From contig CAUYUJ010003658.1 of the NCBI GenBank assembly GCA_963575745.1, positions 1 to 64,000 of the forward strand: DNA of 64,000 nucleotides. Reading direction: 5' to 3'. Below, in pieces: positions 63,389 through 64,000 of the stretch. Made by a program: the position numbers and the translations under genes. Origin of the DNA: Prorocentrum cordatum (lineage: Eukaryota; Sar; Dinophyceae; Prorocentrales; Prorocentraceae). Positions within the stretch are counted from its first letter, which is position 1; every line of letters starts with the position of its first letter. The notes beneath the pieces were generated by a model that was given only the letters and a program-made list of their open reading frames with translations, had not been told where the DNA came from and did not search any database.

Positions 63389-64000
63389 TCATCGGTCGGA
63401 GTGCGCTGACAGCTTCACAGCGTGCTTGAACGTCTCCACCAATACCAGGTGATTGCCATCATCAACGGCGCAGGCGCGCACTCTGCCAGCAACTCCTCCG
63501 ATCAGGACGGCGTCGCCAACGTCGATGGCAAGGCCGGGGACAGACGTTCGATCTGCTCTTGGCACCCGCGCCCCATCAAGGACCGGCGTCTCCCCCAGGG
63601 GGGCATCGCCGAATTCGTGGTCATCCAAGGCCATCAGGTGGACATTATTCAAAGATGCCAGGCATGACGCTTCGAAGTTTCTGGTGTTGTCGATCTGGCC
63701 CGTGCAATGCTTTATCCTGATGTGCAGCCGCTCGACCACACGTGCATCTATCACAGCGGCGTTGGTCTTCCCCTCGCGTTCCCACTGGTCGGCCGCGTCA
63801 GACGTCGCGCGGTGCTTCGGCAGGATGTTCGCTGCGCCGTGCGCCTGTTTATACAGTCCAAGCTGCTCGGCGCGAGCTTGCCGCCCCTTCGCCCGAGCCA
63901 ACGCGCCCCTGCATTGCCGCGCATATCAAGTCCAGCGTCGCGCGCGCAGCTCGGAACGAGGCCGCCTGCTTGTCGAGCGCCGCGTCGAGAAGGCGCAGCC
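63389..64000 (-). CDS. Partial protein running off the right edge (unknown)
   Basis: Minus strand. From the edge, RC sequence first reads DAALDKQAASFRAARATLD and AAMQGRVGSGEG, then near 63910 the frame changes to RAKGRQARAEQLGLYKQAHG. The rest is helical then strand-rich: DARVVERLHIRIKHCTGQID, ASCLASLNNVHLMALDDHEF, and VPGLAIDVGDAVLIGGVAG with VDDGNHLVLVETFKHAV, ending at 63389. The GDAVLIGG segment followed by HLVLVE looks like a small beta domain, as in other dinoflagellate repeat-family proteins I have seen unnamed. The start lies outside the window. Confidence 0.5.

Overview
This window reads as nuclear DNA of a core dinoflagellate, probably a free-living GC-rich genome such as Prorocentrum; I cannot name the species from sequence alone. 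The signs are: GC-AG introns with an AG|G context; degenerate PPR units of the dinoflagellate SACEKG.QWQ.AL.LL.EM type; a LINE with endonuclease, reverse transcriptase, zinc-binding and RNase H parts; a transposon-style cytosine-5 methyltransferase; one possible relict of the spliced leader; and a very large load of simple repeats. No rRNA, tRNA, CRISPR or bacterial feature was seen. Strand use is almost wholly plus from 0 to 48 kb, as expected for unidirectional dinoflagellate gene arrays, and mixed after 51 kb.

Layout. 0.3-7.8 kb: one long mosaic gene of unknown family whose exons are separated by introns filled with (GGA)n, (CTC)n or (CT)n. 8.7-10.5 kb: a Lys/Ala/Pro-rich gene with one such intron. 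11.5-13.3 kb: a broken cytosine-5 methyltransferase. 14.7-20.7 kb: a second long gene or gene group with a CxxC-type N-terminus and a large helical body. 22.6-24.6 kb: a decayed PPR array carrying a 788-bp-offset duplication. 25.4-32.4 kb: two diverged, frame-broken copies (A and B) of one unknown repetitive gene family. 34.3-38.3 kb: a repeat zone with (GGA)n, (CCG)n, a 42-bp array and two 73-bp arrays. 39.5-45.4 kb: a decayed LINE. 45.4-49 kb: mostly non-coding. 49.3-64 kb: small single-exon-looking genes on both strands, often ending in Lys/Gly-rich tails, separated by spacers full of the palindrome AGCGCAATGCGCT.

The most interesting signal is the intron structure. Several introns can be placed to the base because the reading frame on both sides rejoins exactly. 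Most use GC-AG, carry self-complementary polypurine and polypyrimidine tracts, and lie between short direct repeats (up to 11 nt). One 36-nt core next to a CTC tract is identical in two places 4 kb apart, one of them inside such an intron. This is what mobile introns (introners) would look like.

Many genes change frame at homopolymer runs (G10, C10, G12, A6). These could be true decay or uncorrected long-read errors, so calls of pseudogene here should be read with that caveat.
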